The notes under the pieces are model-generated. The model did no database searches. It saw only the letters and a list, made by a program, of their open reading frames with translations, and was not told the origin of the DNA. The position numbers were made by a program, and so were the translations under genes. DNA of 64,000 bases from Acetobacter okinawensis JCM 25146. GTDB taxonomy: Bacteria > Pseudomonadota > Alphaproteobacteria > Acetobacterales > Acetobacteraceae. Below are positions 16,348-26,280 of this stretch, piece by piece. How positions within the stretch are numbered: position 1 is the stretch's first letter; each line of letters starts with the position of its first letter. The stretch covers positions 31,452 to 95,451 of the forward strand of contig NZ_BAJU01000006.1 of the NCBI RefSeq assembly GCF_000613865.1, written 5' to 3'.

Positions 16348-18768
16348 ATGCAAGGCGGCCGTTCCCATATTCTGTCAAAAATCACAGCATTGATCTGCAT
16401 CATACTGGGTGCTGGTCTGGTAGGGGGCGGTGGCTGGCTGGCCATACTGGGTGGTTCCGGTTTTTATGTGCTCTGCGGTCTGGGAATCGTGGGGACCGGC
16501 CTTCTGCTCTGGCGGCAGCGGCGCGAGGCATTGTGGCTTTACGCGGTTGTGGCCGCGGGTACGCTCTTCTGGTCCGTGGCCGAGGCAGGGTTTGACTTCT
16601 GGGCGCTGGCCCCTCGGGGGGATGTGGTGCTGCCTCTGGGGGTATGGCTGCTGCTGCCTTTTGTGGCCCGGGGGCTGCACCCGGCCTCCCCGTGGAACCG
16701 CATTCCCCTACTGGCGGTCATTCTGGCCGGGCTTGGCGTGTACGGTTATGCCCTTACGCAAGACCCGCAGGATACGGCCGGGGTGCTCCCGCGTGCACAA
16801 ACAGCCTATAGCAGCATGCAACTCCCCGGAGATGCAGCCGCCGTGCCTGCGCAGGACTGGCCCGCATATGGCCGCACACAGGCGGGGGACCGTTACTCCC
16901 CCCTAAACCAGATTACTGCGGGGAATGTGAACCACCTTAAGGTCGCATGGACGTTCAGAACCCATGACATGCGTGGGCCGGATGATCCGGTGGAAATTAC
17001 GGATGAGGCAACGCCGATCAAAGTTGGCAATACGCTGTACCTATGCTCGCCCCATCAGATCGTGTTTGCGCTAGATGCGGCAACAGGCAGGCAGGTGTGG
17101 CGGTTTGACCCCCAGTTGCTGGTAAATCCGTCTTTTCAGCATCTGACCTGCCGTGGTGTATCCTACGCAGCCACGCCTGCGCTGTCTTCCTCAGCAGAAG
17201 CTGGTGGGCAGGCTGGCCCGGCTGTGCCGCAGCCCTGTGCGGAACGTATTTTTTTACCCACCAACGACGGACGACTGATGGCGCTGGACGCCCGGACAGG
17301 TCAGTTGTGTCCAGCATTTGGCAATAAGGGCACCGTGGACCTGACCGAGGGCATGCCCATGCGTGTTCTTGGCTTTTATGAGCCGACCTCCCCTCCCGTT
17401 GTGACGGACAGGCTGGTCATTATTTCTGGCGCTGTGACAGATAACTATTCCACGCATGAGCCATCAGGGGTCATGCGGGCATACGACCTGTACAGTGGGC
17501 AACTGGTGTGGGCGTTTGATCCGGGCAACCCGGACCCCAATATGTTACCTTCCAGCACACACCAGTACACCCCCAATTCTCCCAATTCATGGATTGTCTC
17601 CGCCTATGATGCGAAGTTGGGCCTGATCTATATTCCCACAGGGGTTGCTACGCCTGACATATGGGGAGGCAAGCGCACGGATGTGCAGGAGCGCTACGCA
17701 TCGGGCATTCTGGCGCTGGATGCCAATACAGGCCACAAGGTCTGGTTTTACCAGACCGTCCACCACGATTTGTGGGATATGGACGTGCCTGCCCAGCCCA
17801 GCCTGATCGACTTTACGCAGCCCGATGGCACGGTGGTGCCTGCGTTGTATGCGCCCGCCAAGACCGGCAATATTTTTGTGCTCGACCGCAGGAATGGACA
17901 ACTGCTGGTACCTGCCCCCGAGCAGGCGGTGCCGCAGGGTGCAGCTATGGGGGACCATGTCTCGGCCACCCAGCCGTTCTCGCAACTGACCTTCCGCCCC
18001 AAAAACAAACTGACGGATAAGGATATGTGGGGGGCGACCATGCTGGACCAGCTGGTCTGCCGGGTCATGTTCAAGCAATTGCGTTACGAAGGGCCGTTTA
18101 CCCCGCCATCAGTGCAGGGCACGCTGGTTTTCCCCGGCAATCTGGGCATGTTCGAGTGGGGTGGGCTGGCCGTGGACCCAGTGCGGCAGGTCGCGTTTGC
18201 CAATCCCATAGGCATTCCCTTTGTGTCCCGCCTTGTGCCACGGCCAACGGAGAATCAGGTGGTGCCCCCCACGATGCATGACGCAGCGGCCTCTGGTGGG
18301 GAGAACGGCCTGCAACCCCAGTATGGCACGCCTTTTGGGGTGGACCTGCATCCGTTCCTTTCCCCCTTCGGGATTCCATGCAAACAGCCGGGGTGGGGTT
18401 TTGTGGCCGGGGTGGACCTGAAGACCAACACCATTGCCTGGCAGCACCGCAACGGCACAACGCGGGATAGTTCCCCTCTGCCCTTTGGCTTCAAGGTCGG
18501 GGTGCCGTCCCTTGGTGGTCCTATCATTACCGCAGGTGGGGTGGCGTTTCTGACCTCCACGTCAGATTATTATATCCGCGCGTATGATGTAACGACCGGC
18601 AAGGTCCTGTGGGAGGATCGCCTGCCAGCAGGGGGGCAGTCCACCCCGATGACATACGAGGCCAATGCACGCCAGTATGTGGTGACGGTTGATGGCGGGC
18701 ATGGTTCCTTTGGTACGCGGGAGGGGGATTATATCGTCGCTTACGCCCTTCCTCCGAGCACGCGCTGA
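16348..18768 (+). CDS. gcd: Membrane-bound PQQ-dependent glucose dehydrogenase
   Basis: About 806 aa. The first ~150 residues form five membrane helices, then a long periplasmic eight-bladed propeller carries PQQ. It oxidises glucose to gluconolactone and passes electrons to ubiquinone. Propeller motifs include DWPAYGRTQAGDRYSPL, HLTCRGVSY, DARTGQLCPAFG and repeated W-docking segments such as DATTGRQVWRF-like LDAATGRQVWRF. AAGGAG at 16332-16337 is ten bases before ATG 16348 and only one before ATG 16339, so 16348 is preferred. This is the hallmark incomplete-oxidation enzyme of acetic acid bacteria. The exported gluconolactonase at 2.6 kb would act on its product. Confidence 0.95.
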   Translation: MQGGRSHILSKITALICIILGAGLVGGGGWLAILGGSGFYVLCGLGIVGTGLLLWRQRREALWLYAVVAAGTLFWSVAEAGFDFWALAPRGDVVLPLGVWLLLPFVARGLHPASPWNRIPLLAVILAGLGVYGYALTQDPQDTAGVLPRAQTAYSSMQLPGDAAAVPAQDWPAYGRTQAGDRYSPLNQITAGNVNHLKVAWTFRTHDMRGPDDPVEITDEATPIKVGNTLYLCSPHQIVFALDAATGRQVWRFDPQLLVNPSFQHLTCRGVSYAATPALSSSAEAGGQAGPAVPQPCAERIFLPTNDGRLMALDARTGQLCPAFGNKGTVDLTEGMPMRVLGFYEPTSPPVVTDRLVIISGAVTDNYSTHEPSGVMRAYDLYSGQLVWAFDPGNPDPNMLPSSTHQYTPNSPNSWIVSAYDAKLGLIYIPTGVATPDIWGGKRTDVQERYASGILALDANTGHKVWFYQTVHHDLWDMDVPAQPSLIDFTQPDGTVVPALYAPAKTGNIFVLDRRNGQLLVPAPEQAVPQGAAMGDHVSATQPFSQLTFRPKNKLTDKDMWGATMLDQLVCRVMFKQLRYEGPFTPPSVQGTLVFPGNLGMFEWGGLAVDPVRQVAFANPIGIPFVSRLVPRPTENQVVPPTMHDAAASGGENGLQPQYGTPFGVDLHPFLSPFGIPCKQPGWGFVAGVDLKTNTIAWQHRNGTTRDSSPLPFGFKVGVPSLGGPIITAGGVAFLTSTSDYYIRAYDVTTGKVLWEDRLPAGGQSTPMTYEANARQYVVTVDGGHGSFGTREGDYIVAYALPPSTR

Positions 18769-18836
18769 CAACGGGTGCGGTGGGGTGGGGTGGGTAAGTC
18801 TTGCAGTTCCATGCGGGATCGGTGATCGTGCATGGA

Positions 18837-19085
18837 ATGTGGAACGAACCTTACCTCCAGACATGCTGCCGCTCCGCCTTGCACAGGCTCTACCTTGCTG
18901 GGCCGGGTGGTCGCCCGGCCGGGCTGAAGGATGACCCCTGCCTTGAACGGCTGGAGCGCATGGGGCTGGTGGGGCGTAACCCTCAGGGGCGCTTTGTCGC
19001 GACGGATGCCGGTCAGGCCCGCCACGCGCTTGAGGTCTTGAAGCTCAAACGTACACCCGCACAGTCCACTCCCTCCAGATCATGA
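18837..19085 (+). CDS. Small winged-helix-like protein coupled to the LexA-like regulator
   Basis: 82 aa with no signal peptide. Two predicted helices are followed by a segment of the form ERLERMGLVGRNPQGRFVATDAG. That pattern is typical of the recognition helix and beta-wing of small winged-helix DNA-binding proteins. The stop overlaps the start of the next gene (ATGA at 19082-19085), so the two are translated together. I do not recognise a named family. A start at 18801 would add 12 residues. Confidence 0.6.
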   Translation: MWNEPYLQTCCRSALHRLYLAGPGGRPAGLKDDPCLERLERMGLVGRNPQGRFVATDAGQARHALEVLKLKRTPAQSTPSRS

Positions 19086-19738
19086 TCGCGCAGCCGCAAC
19101 GGGTCTGGCAGGTGCTGGACACATTGGGGCGTGAGCGTGGGTTTACGCCATCCGCCCTTGCACGTGCAGCCGGGCTGGATGCAACGGCGCTCAACCCGTC
19201 CCGCCGGGTTGTGCCCGGCGGCGGTATGCGCTGGCCATCCTTGCCAACCCTTTTGGGCATTCTTGATGTTTTGCAGGTGCCGCTGGCTGTTTTTGCCCGG
19301 CATGTTGCGGGGGAGGAGGTCGGCCATGCTCCTCTGGCAGAGCAGGCAGGTAAGCTTCGCGCTCTGTCCTATTCCATGCTGGGGCAGGAGGGGGTGTTTG
19401 ACCAGTACGGCTTGCCGTGTGGCCCTGTGTGGGAGTGGGAAAGCTCGCCCGGCCAGTGGTGGAGTGAGCCGGGCACCTATGTGGTCAGGGTGGATACCGA
19501 TGCCATGGAGCCGGTGGTGCGGGACGGCGGGTCTATTGTGGTGGCGCCCGCACTTCCCCCGCGCGAGGGTGACAGGGTTCTGCTGCATGCCCCAGCGCGC
19601 ACACCTGTGATGGGCCTGCTGATTGAAGCTGGTGAGGCGGGGCAGACCATCTGCTCTTTTCGGGGGGCGGACATGCATGTGGTGCCTGCGCAGGGTGACG
19701 GAGCCTGGTTACACCGGATTGTCATGATGACTGTTTAG
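19082..19738 (+). CDS. LexA/CI-like regulator with HTH and degenerate S24 domain
   Basis: 218 aa. Residues ~8-70 form a helix-turn-helix of the kind seen in alphaproteobacterial S24 regulators (GFTPSALARAAGLDATALNPS ... RWPSLPTLLGIL, written here in parts). Residues ~130-215 form an S24-like beta domain (YVVRVDTDAMEPVVRDGG, then GDRVLLHA). In active members the motif is GDSMEP with a catalytic Ser. Here Ala141 replaces it, and the usual catalytic Lys (vKRL type) is also absent (VMGLLIEA). Self-cleavage is therefore unlikely. It probably acts as a ligand- or partner-controlled repressor. Target genes are unknown. Confidence 0.75.
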   Translation: MIAQPQRVWQVLDTLGRERGFTPSALARAAGLDATALNPSRRVVPGGGMRWPSLPTLLGILDVLQVPLAVFARHVAGEEVGHAPLAEQAGKLRALSYSMLGQEGVFDQYGLPCGPVWEWESSPGQWWSEPGTYVVRVDTDAMEPVVRDGGSIVVAPALPPREGDRVLLHAPARTPVMGLLIEAGEAGQTICSFRGADMHVVPAQGDGAWLHRIVMMTV

Positions 19739-19913
19739 AAAAATCGTTATTAAAAGGTAAACAGAGGACTAGATTTTCTCATTAAATGTTCTGAATAATG
19801 TAGCAGACTCCGGCGCTGAAGGCGGCACATGCTGGGCCGGGTTGGGGAATTTTGAAGTAGATTTTTCAAAATGGGTTGTTTTTCAAGCGGTTGAGTAATG
19901 GGGTGCGTATTGA

Positions 19914-22052
19914 ATGATGGTTGTAAGGTGCATTCTTGGCCAGCATAATCTTTGGCTGGTCTTTGTCGCTGCCTTGCTGTGCTTTTGCGGGGCGGGGGTG
20001 ACGGCATCCCTGTTCCGGCATGCTCTTCGCGCTAAAAACAACCAATGGTATGCGTGGCTCTTTCTGACCGCTCTTTCAAGCGGCGTTGCAATCTGGTGCA
20101 CGCATTTTGTGGCCATGCTGGGATATGCTGCGGGTACCCCTGCGCGGTTTGACCCGCTACTGACAAGCGTGTCCCTGTTGATTGCGGTGTTCGGCAGTAC
20201 CATCGGGTTTATGCTTGCAACCTGCCGTTTTGCACGTTTTCTGCCAGAAACCGGCGGCGTTATCGTCGGTCTGGCCATTGTTGCCATGCACTATACAGGT
20301 ATGCTGGCTTACCGGGTGCAGGGGCAGACGACATGGAACATGCCCTGTCTGGCGCTGTCAGTGCTGGCCGCAGTTGTGCTCAGCGTCATGGCGGTGCGTG
20401 CTGGCGTGCGTACCGGGCGCCACGCAGTTGCCTATATGGCGGGGGTGCTCGCAGTGGCGGTGCTGTGCGTGCATTTTATTGGTATGGCTGCCTACCATGT
20501 GCAGGGCATGCAGCAGGTTGGGGTAGTTGCTAGCACACATGACTCGCTTGTGCTGGCGGTTGCTATTGTCATCATGTCCTTCCTTATTCTGGGTGGCGGA
20601 CTGGTCAGTGGCATGATCGATGACAGTTCACGCGCGGAGTCGGTTGAAAAACTGCGGCGTATGGCCCTGAATGACACACTGACCGGCCTGCCCAACCGGC
20701 TGAACTTCCATCAGCGCCTTGACCTTGAGCTGGACTGGGCGCGGGAGAACAACGCTCGGCTGGCACTGATCGGGATTGACCTGAACAGGTTCAAGGAAAT
20801 CAATGATCTGCGCGGGCACCGGGCGGGGGACGAGGTCCTGCGCATTCTGGGGCGCAGGCTGCGTGGACTGCTGCAGGACAACAGTGGTGAATTTATTGCC
20901 CGGACAGGGGGGGATGAATTTCTGGCCCTGTGCCGTGCCGGATCGGGGGAGCAGATACGGACCTTCCTGCACAGGCTGGAGGAGGTTTTATTCAAGCCGA
21001 TCCGTTTTGAAGACTCCGAGGTGCTGCCCGGCGCCAGTCTGGGTGTGGCCATCTGGCCCGACCATGCGGTGGACAAGGAGACCCTGATTAACAATGCAGA
21101 TCTGGCCATGTACCGCGCCAAGGCCGATCCGGCCCGCAGGCCCTGTTTTTATGAGCCAGCAATGGATGAAAAGGTGCGCACCCGGCGTAAGCTTGCCGCG
21201 GATTTAAGAGGTGCGCTCAAGGCCGGGCAACTGAGTGTCTGCTATCAGGTGCAACGGGTCATCGCTACGGGAGAAATCCGGGGGTATGAGGCACTCGTAC
21301 GGTGGCAGCACCCCACGCGGGGCACCATCATGCCCGATGAGTTTATTCCTCTGGCGGAGGAGAGTGACCTTATTCTCCAGATTGGTGAGTGGGTGCTGCG
21401 CAGCGTGTGCATGCAGGCCGTGCAGTGGCAGCAGCCTTACAAGGTGGCGGTCAACCTGTCGGGCATGCAGTTTGTCCATACCGACATTGCCCGGATTGTG
21501 GCCAATGTTCTTGAGGAAACGGGGCTCCCCCCCAGACGGCTTGAGCTGGAGCTGACAGAGTCGACCGTTATTGCCGACCAGACCCGGACCCTGCAGGTGC
21601 TGCACCAGATCCGGGATATGGGGGTCAGTCTGGCGCTGGATGATTTTGGTACCGGCTATTCGTCGCTCGATACGCTACGTCGTTTTCCATTTGATCTTAT
21701 AAAAATCGACCGCTCCTTTTTCGGGGCATCGCAGAGCAGCCAGCACACTCAGGCAGTCGTGCGCGCCGTGCTGGCGCTGGGCAAGGCGTTTGATATTCCG
21801 GTCATGGCCGAGGGGATAGAGACACCGGAGCAGCTGAACATGCTCAACGCCGCCGGATGTGATGAGGCACAGGGCTTTTTTCTGGGGCGGCCCACTCCGC
21901 TGGCTGAGATTATTAAAGATGGGCAGATCAGCATGCATCAGCAGCGTAAGCGGGTCTGTTTTGCCCTCTGCCAAGGGGGTTCTGGTGAGGCAATGCTTCC
22001 GTGCATGAAAAAATTGCGCGAAAGTGGTGTCCGAAGCAGAGGAACAGGCTGA
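19914..22052 (+). CDS. MHYT-GGDEF-EAL membrane c-di-GMP protein
   Basis: 712 aa. The N-terminal ~240 residues are an MHYT sensor with about seven membrane helices and the repeated H-containing motifs (CTHFVAML, AMHYTGMLAY, CVHFIGMAAY), thought to bind a metal and sense a gas or redox cue. A GGDEF domain with intact TGGDEFLAL (near residue 331) follows. It lacks the RxxD inhibitory site (NSGE at that place). The EAL domain has intact YEALVRW, ELTES and LDDFGTGYSSL. Both synthesis and hydrolysis of c-di-GMP are thus chemically possible. It is the second-to-last gene before lepA and probably its own unit. Confidence 0.93.
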   Translation: MMVVRCILGQHNLWLVFVAALLCFCGAGVTASLFRHALRAKNNQWYAWLFLTALSSGVAIWCTHFVAMLGYAAGTPARFDPLLTSVSLLIAVFGSTIGFMLATCRFARFLPETGGVIVGLAIVAMHYTGMLAYRVQGQTTWNMPCLALSVLAAVVLSVMAVRAGVRTGRHAVAYMAGVLAVAVLCVHFIGMAAYHVQGMQQVGVVASTHDSLVLAVAIVIMSFLILGGGLVSGMIDDSSRAESVEKLRRMALNDTLTGLPNRLNFHQRLDLELDWARENNARLALIGIDLNRFKEINDLRGHRAGDEVLRILGRRLRGLLQDNSGEFIARTGGDEFLALCRAGSGEQIRTFLHRLEEVLFKPIRFEDSEVLPGASLGVAIWPDHAVDKETLINNADLAMYRAKADPARRPCFYEPAMDEKVRTRRKLAADLRGALKAGQLSVCYQVQRVIATGEIRGYEALVRWQHPTRGTIMPDEFIPLAEESDLILQIGEWVLRSVCMQAVQWQQPYKVAVNLSGMQFVHTDIARIVANVLEETGLPPRRLELELTESTVIADQTRTLQVLHQIRDMGVSLALDDFGTGYSSLDTLRRFPFDLIKIDRSFFGASQSSQHTQAVVRAVLALGKAFDIPVMAEGIETPEQLNMLNAAGCDEAQGFFLGRPTPLAEIIKDGQISMHQQRKRVCFALCQGGSGEAMLPCMKKLRESGVRSRGTG

Positions 22053-22083
22053 CTTTTCTGTAGATTTACCGTAAAGGGGCAGC

Positions 22084-23889
22084 ATGACCGATGTACCCCT
22101 TTCGCTCATCCGCAATTTTTCCATCATCGCACATATCGATCATGGAAAGTCCACTCTGGCAGACCGCCTGATTCAGGCGTGTGGCGCCCTGACTGCGCGT
22201 GAGATGACCAATCAGGTTCTGGATAACATGGACCTGGAGCGCGAGCGTGGCATTACCATCAAAGCGCAGACTGTTCGGCTGACCTATCCTGCCAAGGATG
22301 GCAAGACCTATGTCCTGAACCTGATGGACACGCCCGGACATGTTGACTTCGCGTACGAGGTCAGCCGCTCCCTTGCCGCGTGCGAAGGCTCGCTTCTGGT
22401 GGTGGATGCCTCGCAGGGGGTGGAAGCCCAGACACTTGCCAACGTGTATCAGGCCATAGATGCCAACCACGAAATTGTGCCCGTGCTCAACAAGGTGGAC
22501 CTGCCCGCAGCAGAGCCGGAGCGCGTTAAGGCACAGATCGAGGAAGTCATTGGCATTCCCGCAGATGATGCGGTCGAGATTTCGGCCAAGACAGGGCTGA
22601 ATATTGAAGGGGTGCTTGAAGCCGTAGTGACCCGTCTGCCCCCACCGGTTGGGGATGCGGAAAAACCCCTGCAGGCCATGCTGGTGGATAGCTGGTATGA
22701 CCCGTACCTAGGCGTGATCGTGCTTGTGCGGATCAAGGAAGGCCGCCTGAAGCGGGGGATGAAGGTCCGTATGATGTCCTCTGGTGCGGTGCATCAGGTG
22801 GATCAGGTCGGTGTGTTTGCTCCGCGCATGACGCCGGTGGAAAGTCTTGGACCGGGCGAGATGGGGTTCATTAACGCCGCTATCAAAACCGTTGCGGACT
22901 GTAATGTGGGGGACACCATAACGGATGACCGTCGCCCAGCGGCGACACCCCTGCCTGGCTTTAAGCCGTCCATTCCGGTTGTGTGGTGCGGACTTTACCC
23001 CATTGTCTCCGATGATTTTGAAAAACTGCGCGACAGCCTTGCCAAGCTGCGCCTGAATGATGCGTCTTTCCATTATGAGGCGGAAACATCGGCAGCACTT
23101 GGCTTTGGTTTCCGTTGTGGCTTCCTTGGGCTGCTGCACCTTGAAATCATTCAGGAGCGCCTCTCCCGCGAGTTCGATCTGGACCTGATCGCAACAGCGC
23201 CTTCCGTTGTATACAAAATCTACCGCACCAATGGAGAGATGGAAGAACTCCATAATCCAGCCGACATGCCTGATGGCTCCCTGATTGAAAAAATCGAGGA
23301 ACCATGGATTAAGGCCAATATCATGGTGCCTGATGAATATCTGGGCGCGGTTCTGACCCTGTGCACGGAGCGGCGTGGTATTCAGGTCGATCTGACCTAT
23401 GTCGGCAGCAGAGCCATGGCCGTTTACCGTCTGCCACTCAATGAGGTGGTGTTCGACTTCTATGACCGGCTCAAGTCGCTCACACGTGGGTACGCCAGCT
23501 TTGATTATCAGATGGATGGGTACGAGGAGAGCGACCTTGTGCGCATTTCCATTCTGGTCAATCAGGAGCCGGTTGACGCGCTGTGCTTTATTGCCCATCG
23601 CTCGGCGGCTGAAACACGAGGGCGCTCCATTTGTGCCCGGCTCAAGGATCTGATCCCGCGCCAGTTGTTCAAGATCGCCATTCAGGCGGCCATTGGCAGC
23701 CGCGTTATTGCGCGTGAGACCATAGGTGCCCTGTCCAAGGACGTGACGGCCAAATGTTATGGGGGCGATATCTCGCGTAAGCGCAAGCTGCTGGAAAAGC
23801 AGAAAGAAGGTAAAAAGCGCATGCGCCAGTTTGGTAAGGTGGAAATTCCACAAAGCGCCTTCCTTGCCGCGCTCAAAATGGAACACTAG
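22084..23889 (+). CDS. lepA: Elongation factor 4 (back-translocating GTPase LepA)
   Basis: 601 aa, the usual length. N-terminal [20 protein letters not shown] (G1), [32 protein letters not shown] (G3), [14 protein letters not shown] (G4). The C-terminal LepA-specific end is [19 protein letters not shown] and [13 protein letters not shown]. It works on the ribosome in initiation/elongation quality control. The gene starts 31 bp after the MHYT protein with AAAGGGG as the ribosome binding site. Confidence 0.97.
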   Translation: MTDVPLSLIRNFSIIAHIDHGKSTLADRLIQACGALTAREMTNQVLDNMDLERERGITIKAQTVRLTYPAKDGKTYVLNLMDTPGHVDFAYEVSRSLAACEGSLLVVDASQGVEAQTLANVYQAIDANHEIVPVLNKVDLPAAEPERVKAQIEEVIGIPADDAVEISAKTGLNIEGVLEAVVTRLPPPVGDAEKPLQAMLVDSWYDPYLGVIVLVRIKEGRLKRGMKVRMMSSGAVHQVDQVGVFAPRMTPVESLGPGEMGFINAAIKTVADCNVGDTITDDRRPAATPLPGFKPSIPVVWCGLYPIVSDDFEKLRDSLAKLRLNDASFHYEAETSAALGFGFRCGFLGLLHLEIIQERLSREFDLDLIATAPSVVYKIYRTNGEMEELHNPADMPDGSLIEKIEEPWIKANIMVPDEYLGAVLTLCTERRGIQVDLTYVGSRAMAVYRLPLNEVVFDFYDRLKSLTRGYASFDYQMDGYEESDLVRISILVNQEPVDALCFIAHRSAAETRGRSICARLKDLIPRQLFKIAIQAAIGSRVIARETIGALSKDVTAKCYGGDISRKRKLLEKQKEGKKRMRQFGKVEIPQSAFLAALKMEH

Positions 23890-24011
23890 TCTTCAACACC
23901 GGCTTGGTCCTGACCATGGCCCGGAGCGCCCCGGTCTGGCAGTTCCTGTGTTAAGTGGGACCTCAACGGTTTTTTGCCCGGCTTGTCCGGGTTGGAGAAT
24001 GCAGCGGGTTT

Positions 24012-25187
24012 ATGAACAGCACAGCGCCCCTTGGTGTTGGTGAACATCCGCATGCCAGCTTCCCCGAAGGGGTGGAGCTGGACTGCGGGGTAACCTTGGC
24101 ACCGGTTGATATTGCGTATTGTACCTATGGGCAGCTCTCGCCCCAAAAGGACAATGCCATTCTCATCTGCCATGCCTTTACGGGCGACCAGTATGTGGCG
24201 GAAACGCACCCCCTTACAGGCAAACCGGGCTGGTGGGGGCGTATGGTCGGGCCGGGTAAGCCGATTGATACGAACCGTTTTTTTGTGATCTGCTCCAATG
24301 TGCTGGGTGGGTGCATGGGGAGCACCGGTCCGCGTTCACCACGGACCGATGGGCAGGGGGCTCCACAGGAACTATGGGGCACAGCGTTCCCGCCCATTAC
24401 CATCCGCGATATGGTGCGCGCGCAGCACAAACTGGTGCGTAGTCTTGGCATAGAGCGGCTTTTTGCCGTGGTTGGCGGCTCCATGGGCGGCATGCAGGTG
24501 CTGGAGTGGGCTGTGACCTACCCGCAGATGATGCTGGCTGTTATGCCCATTGCCACAGCCCCCTACCATTCTGCCCAGAATATCGCGTTTAATGAGGTCG
24601 GACGTCAGGCCATTATTGCCGATCCGGACTGGCGTGGCGGGCGGTACTGGGAGGAAGGGGTTATACCCGCACGCGGGCTGGCTGTAGCCCGTATGATGGC
24701 GCACATTACCTACTTGTCGGAGGAAGCGCTGACCCGCAAGTTCGGGCGGCGGATGCGCCGTGGGCCTGCGGGCGGGCAGGGGCCGGAAGGCCCTGTTTCC
24801 ACCTTTGGAGATATTTTTGAGGTGGAATCCTACCTGCGCTATCAGGGGTCCAGCTTTGTCCGGCGGTTTGATGCCAATTCCTACCTGAGCATTACACGGG
24901 CCATGGACTGGTTTGATATTGCTGCCGACCATGATGGGGACCTGGCACCCCCATTTGCCGGTACTGCGGTCAGGTTCTGCGTTGTTTCTTTTTCCTCTGA
25001 CTGGCTTTTTCCCACGTCTGCTGCACGCACACTTGCGCGGGCACTTAACCGGGCAGCAGCTAATGTCTCGTTTGTTGAGATTGAAACAGACAAGGGCCAT
25101 GATGCCTTTTTGCTGGACGAGCCGGATTTTGACCGGACCGTACGGGGCTTTTTGTGCGGTGTTGCCGAACATGCGGGATTATCCTGA
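24012..25187 (+). CDS. metX: Homoserine O-acetyltransferase
   Basis: Alpha/beta hydrolase of about 391 aa that acetylates homoserine with acetyl-CoA for methionine synthesis. The nucleophile elbow is [25 protein letters not shown], found upstream of it, is typical of MetX. The catalytic Asp is in [10 protein letters not shown], and the His in [14 protein letters not shown] 24012 fits family length. The frame is open from 23955. The last base of the stop is the first base of metW (TGATG at 25185-25189), the conserved metX-metW coupling. Confidence 0.95.
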   Translation: MNSTAPLGVGEHPHASFPEGVELDCGVTLAPVDIAYCTYGQLSPQKDNAILICHAFTGDQYVAETHPLTGKPGWWGRMVGPGKPIDTNRFFVICSNVLGGCMGSTGPRSPRTDGQGAPQELWGTAFPPITIRDMVRAQHKLVRSLGIERLFAVVGGSMGGMQVLEWAVTYPQMMLAVMPIATAPYHSAQNIAFNEVGRQAIIADPDWRGGRYWEEGVIPARGLAVARMMAHITYLSEEALTRKFGRRMRRGPAGGQGPEGPVSTFGDIFEVESYLRYQGSSFVRRFDANSYLSITRAMDWFDIAADHDGDLAPPFAGTAVRFCVVSFSSDWLFPTSAARTLARALNRAAANVSFVEIETDKGHDAFLLDEPDFDRTVRGFLCGVAEHAGLS

Positions 25188-25786
25188 TGCGCCTTGACCA
25201 GCACCTGATTGCAGACATGATCGAACCCCGGACCCGCGTGCTGGATATCGGCAGTGGTGATGGCACGCTGATCGGGCATTTATACCGTGAGCGTGGGTGC
25301 GATGCCCGTGGTATTGAACTGAACATGGAACTGGTGACCCGCTCCGTAGCCCACGGCCTGCCCGTGGTGCATGGGGATGCGGACCACGATCTGGCCTACT
25401 ACCCCGACCATTCGTTTGATTATGTGGTGCTCCAGCGCACCTTGCAGGCTGTTGAGCGCCCGCGGGAAGTGTTGCGGCAGATGTTGCGCATCGGGCGGTA
25501 TGCCATTGTCTCGTTTCCCAATTTCGGGCACTGGCAGCTTCGGTTGCGCCTGCTGCTGGGGGGGCGCATGCCCATGACAGCCGTATGGCACACACCGTGG
25601 TATGAGACCCCCAATATTCACCCCTGTACGATTCGGGATTTTCTCGAACTGTGTCGTCAGGATGGATATATCGTGGAAAAATGGATGGCGGTGGATGAGG
25701 AGGGCGAGCGTGCACCGTGGCGGCGCTCCATTCGTCTGGCCAATCTGTTTGGCGAGCAAGCCCTGTTTTTGTTGCGTAGGCGCTAG
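25187..25786 (+). CDS. metW: Methionine biosynthesis protein MetW
   Basis: 199-aa class I SAM methyltransferase-fold protein with RVLDIGSGDGTL as motif I and the family segments YVVLQRTLQAVERP, VSFPNFGHWQLR and TPWYETPNIHPCTIRDF. In several proteobacteria MetW is needed with MetX for homoserine acetylation. It starts inside the metX stop. A strong hairpin lies seven bases after its stop. Confidence 0.95.
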   Translation: MRLDQHLIADMIEPRTRVLDIGSGDGTLIGHLYRERGCDARGIELNMELVTRSVAHGLPVVHGDADHDLAYYPDHSFDYVVLQRTLQAVERPREVLRQMLRIGRYAIVSFPNFGHWQLRLRLLLGGRMPMTAVWHTPWYETPNIHPCTIRDFLELCRQDGYIVEKWMAVDEEGERAPWRRSIRLANLFGEQALFLLRRR

Positions 25787-25792
25787 GCAGAT

Positions 25793-25829
25793 CCATAAAT
25801 GCGGGTTGTGCAAACAACCGGATTTATGG
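25793..25829 (+). repeat. Long hairpin after metW
   Basis: CCATAAAT and GGTTGT pair with ACAACC and ATTTATGG around a GCAA tetraloop, with a small internal loop (GCG / GG). No T-run follows. Probably a 3'-end stem of the metXW message. Confidence 0.6.
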
Positions 25830-26280
25830 GCAATTATTAACGGCAGCCTAAAAAATAAGTTAGATTTCAAAGCCGCAGTTTGGCATGGACAGAGCGTGCT
25901 GCATACAGGCCTTGTGCAAAAAATATATTAAAAATACTAGTTATATGATAAAAAACCTGTATATATCACCTGTCTGATGATTGTGATTTGCAGATGCAGG
26001 ATGAGTTCTGCGAGCCGCTTATTTTCGGACCAATATGGTACGGAACCCTTGCAGGGTTATCAGACAGCTTTTATATAATTCTTCCAAGACAGTATGCGCG
26101 GAATGCATGATTCCGAAAACATCTTATTCTGTCTGTAATGTAATAAAATTCATGCTGACCTGCCCGTCTGGTCTGGCTTAGAGACGGTTTTGCTCTGTCC
26201 TCAATATAGGTTTGGTAGTGCGTGACTGAAAATAAGGTGGATGTGACTCATTTTCAGGTGCATGGAGAGGTTGCCCCTAA
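25830..26280. other. AT-rich region upstream of the RNA helicase gene (450 bp)
   Basis: Clearly richer in A and T than its surroundings, with no convincing coding frame on either strand. It contains a hairpin CCGTCT / AGACGG (26164-26187) followed by TTTT, and GGAGAGG at 26264-26270, the ribosome binding site for ATG 26281. It looks like a promoter plus long 5' leader, as known for cold-inducible helicase genes. Confidence 0.5.

Noticed and set aside
22708..23886. Long open frame antisense to lepA
   Set aside because: Shadow of a conserved gene; no family motifs or start signals.
23890..24011. Searched the metX leader for a SAM-II riboswitch, common before metX in alphaproteobacteria
   Set aside because: I could not find the conserved pseudoknot core in these 122 bases; the short stems present do not match it.
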